Under the pieces are notes generated by a model that saw nothing but the letters and a program-made list of their open reading frames with translations, did not search any database and had not been told where the DNA came from. Positions 5,134-5,297 of a DNA stretch of 5,297 bases are shown here, piece after piece. Each line of letters opens with the position of its first letter. Position 1 is the first letter of the stretch. Made by a program: the position numbers and the translations under genes. The stretch comes from a bacterium (GTDB lineage Bacteria > Atribacterota > JS1 > SB-45 > 34-128), in contig JAHIPN010000172.1 of the NCBI GenBank assembly GCA_018894595.1, forward strand, positions 1-5,297, read 5' to 3'.

Positions 5134-5297
5134 TTGTAAGTAAATATTGTTAGTTTTAATCCTCCTGTAATTGCTTTCGAAGAAAGCGCGGAAATTTCAT
5201 CTCGCAACTATTTTTTTAAAAAAAGAAGGGTTTTATAAATCTTTTGTCGTATTAATATTGAGATATAGAAAAATTGAAAAAGACTAATTCTTTTAAC

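Larger units (their letters stand above)
4706..5297. other. 592-bp right-end region without a convincing gene
   Basis: Only ORFs of about 20 codons or fewer are seen. The region has the terminator at 4816-4850, then a repeat-rich, somewhat more GC-rich block at about 4860-5140, and a small hairpin GCTTTC/GAAAGC at 5173-5187 (loop GAA). CCTCCT at 5161-5166 is an AGGAGG on the minus strand, but the frames after it there are very short. The last 80 bases are AT-rich and show nothing I can name. Confidence 0.6.

Noticed and set aside
5173..5217. T-box riboswitch or terminator suggested by hairpin, GCGCGG and a T-run
   Set aside because: The conserved T-box bulge sequence is absent and the stem before the T-run cannot be paired convincingly; only a 6-bp hairpin is supported.

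Overview
The window looks like an accessory, defence-island-type stretch from a low-GC Gram-positive bacterium, most likely a clostridial or related Firmicute. The pointers are very AT-rich intergenic DNA, AGGAGG-type ribosome binding sites, a TTG start and the sequence style of the proteins. All complete genes lie on the + strand. No rRNA, tRNA or CRISPR array is visible, and neither a transposase nor a recombinase gene was seen.

Layout. Positions 1-131 hold the last 42 codons of an unidentified gene entering from the left. An AT-rich gap with a perfect 32-bp palindrome at 312-343 leads to a 466-aa protein (429-1829) that joins a SIR2-like NAD-binding/NADase domain to a complete HD-GYP cyclic-dinucleotide phosphodiesterase domain. 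After 161 bp comes a 435-aa protein (1991-3298, TTG start). It has a multi-spanning membrane region, a cytoplasmic TIR domain with the putative catalytic glutamate, and a short helical tail. A 434-bp gap with a strong AT hairpin follows. Then comes an overlapping two-gene operon (3733-4296 and 4283-4705): a Panacea (DUF4065/SocA-like) antitoxin and a partner that is probably a toxin, possibly with a PemK/MazF-like fold. The last 592 bp has no convincing gene. It contains a clear intrinsic terminator (4816-4850) and an unusual GC-richer block of inverted and tandem repeats (about 4860-5140).

How the genes may work together. The main point of interest is the SIR2-HD-GYP / membrane-TIR pair. TIR and SIR2 domains are the two NAD-consuming modules of Thoeris-type immunity, where a TIR enzyme makes a nucleotide signal that activates a SIR2 NADase. 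Here the SIR2 protein carries a cyclic-dinucleotide phosphodiesterase domain instead of the SLOG sensor of ThsA. The TIR protein carries a membrane module resembling the one usually found in front of HD-GYP domains. The two proteins therefore look like one membrane HD-GYP receptor split in two, with an NADase-type effector attached to each half. I infer a Thoeris-like or cyclic-nucleotide-gated abortive-infection system that may be undescribed. The neighbouring Panacea toxin-antitoxin pair fits a defence island. The function is inferred; the domain calls rest on motifs visible in the sequence.
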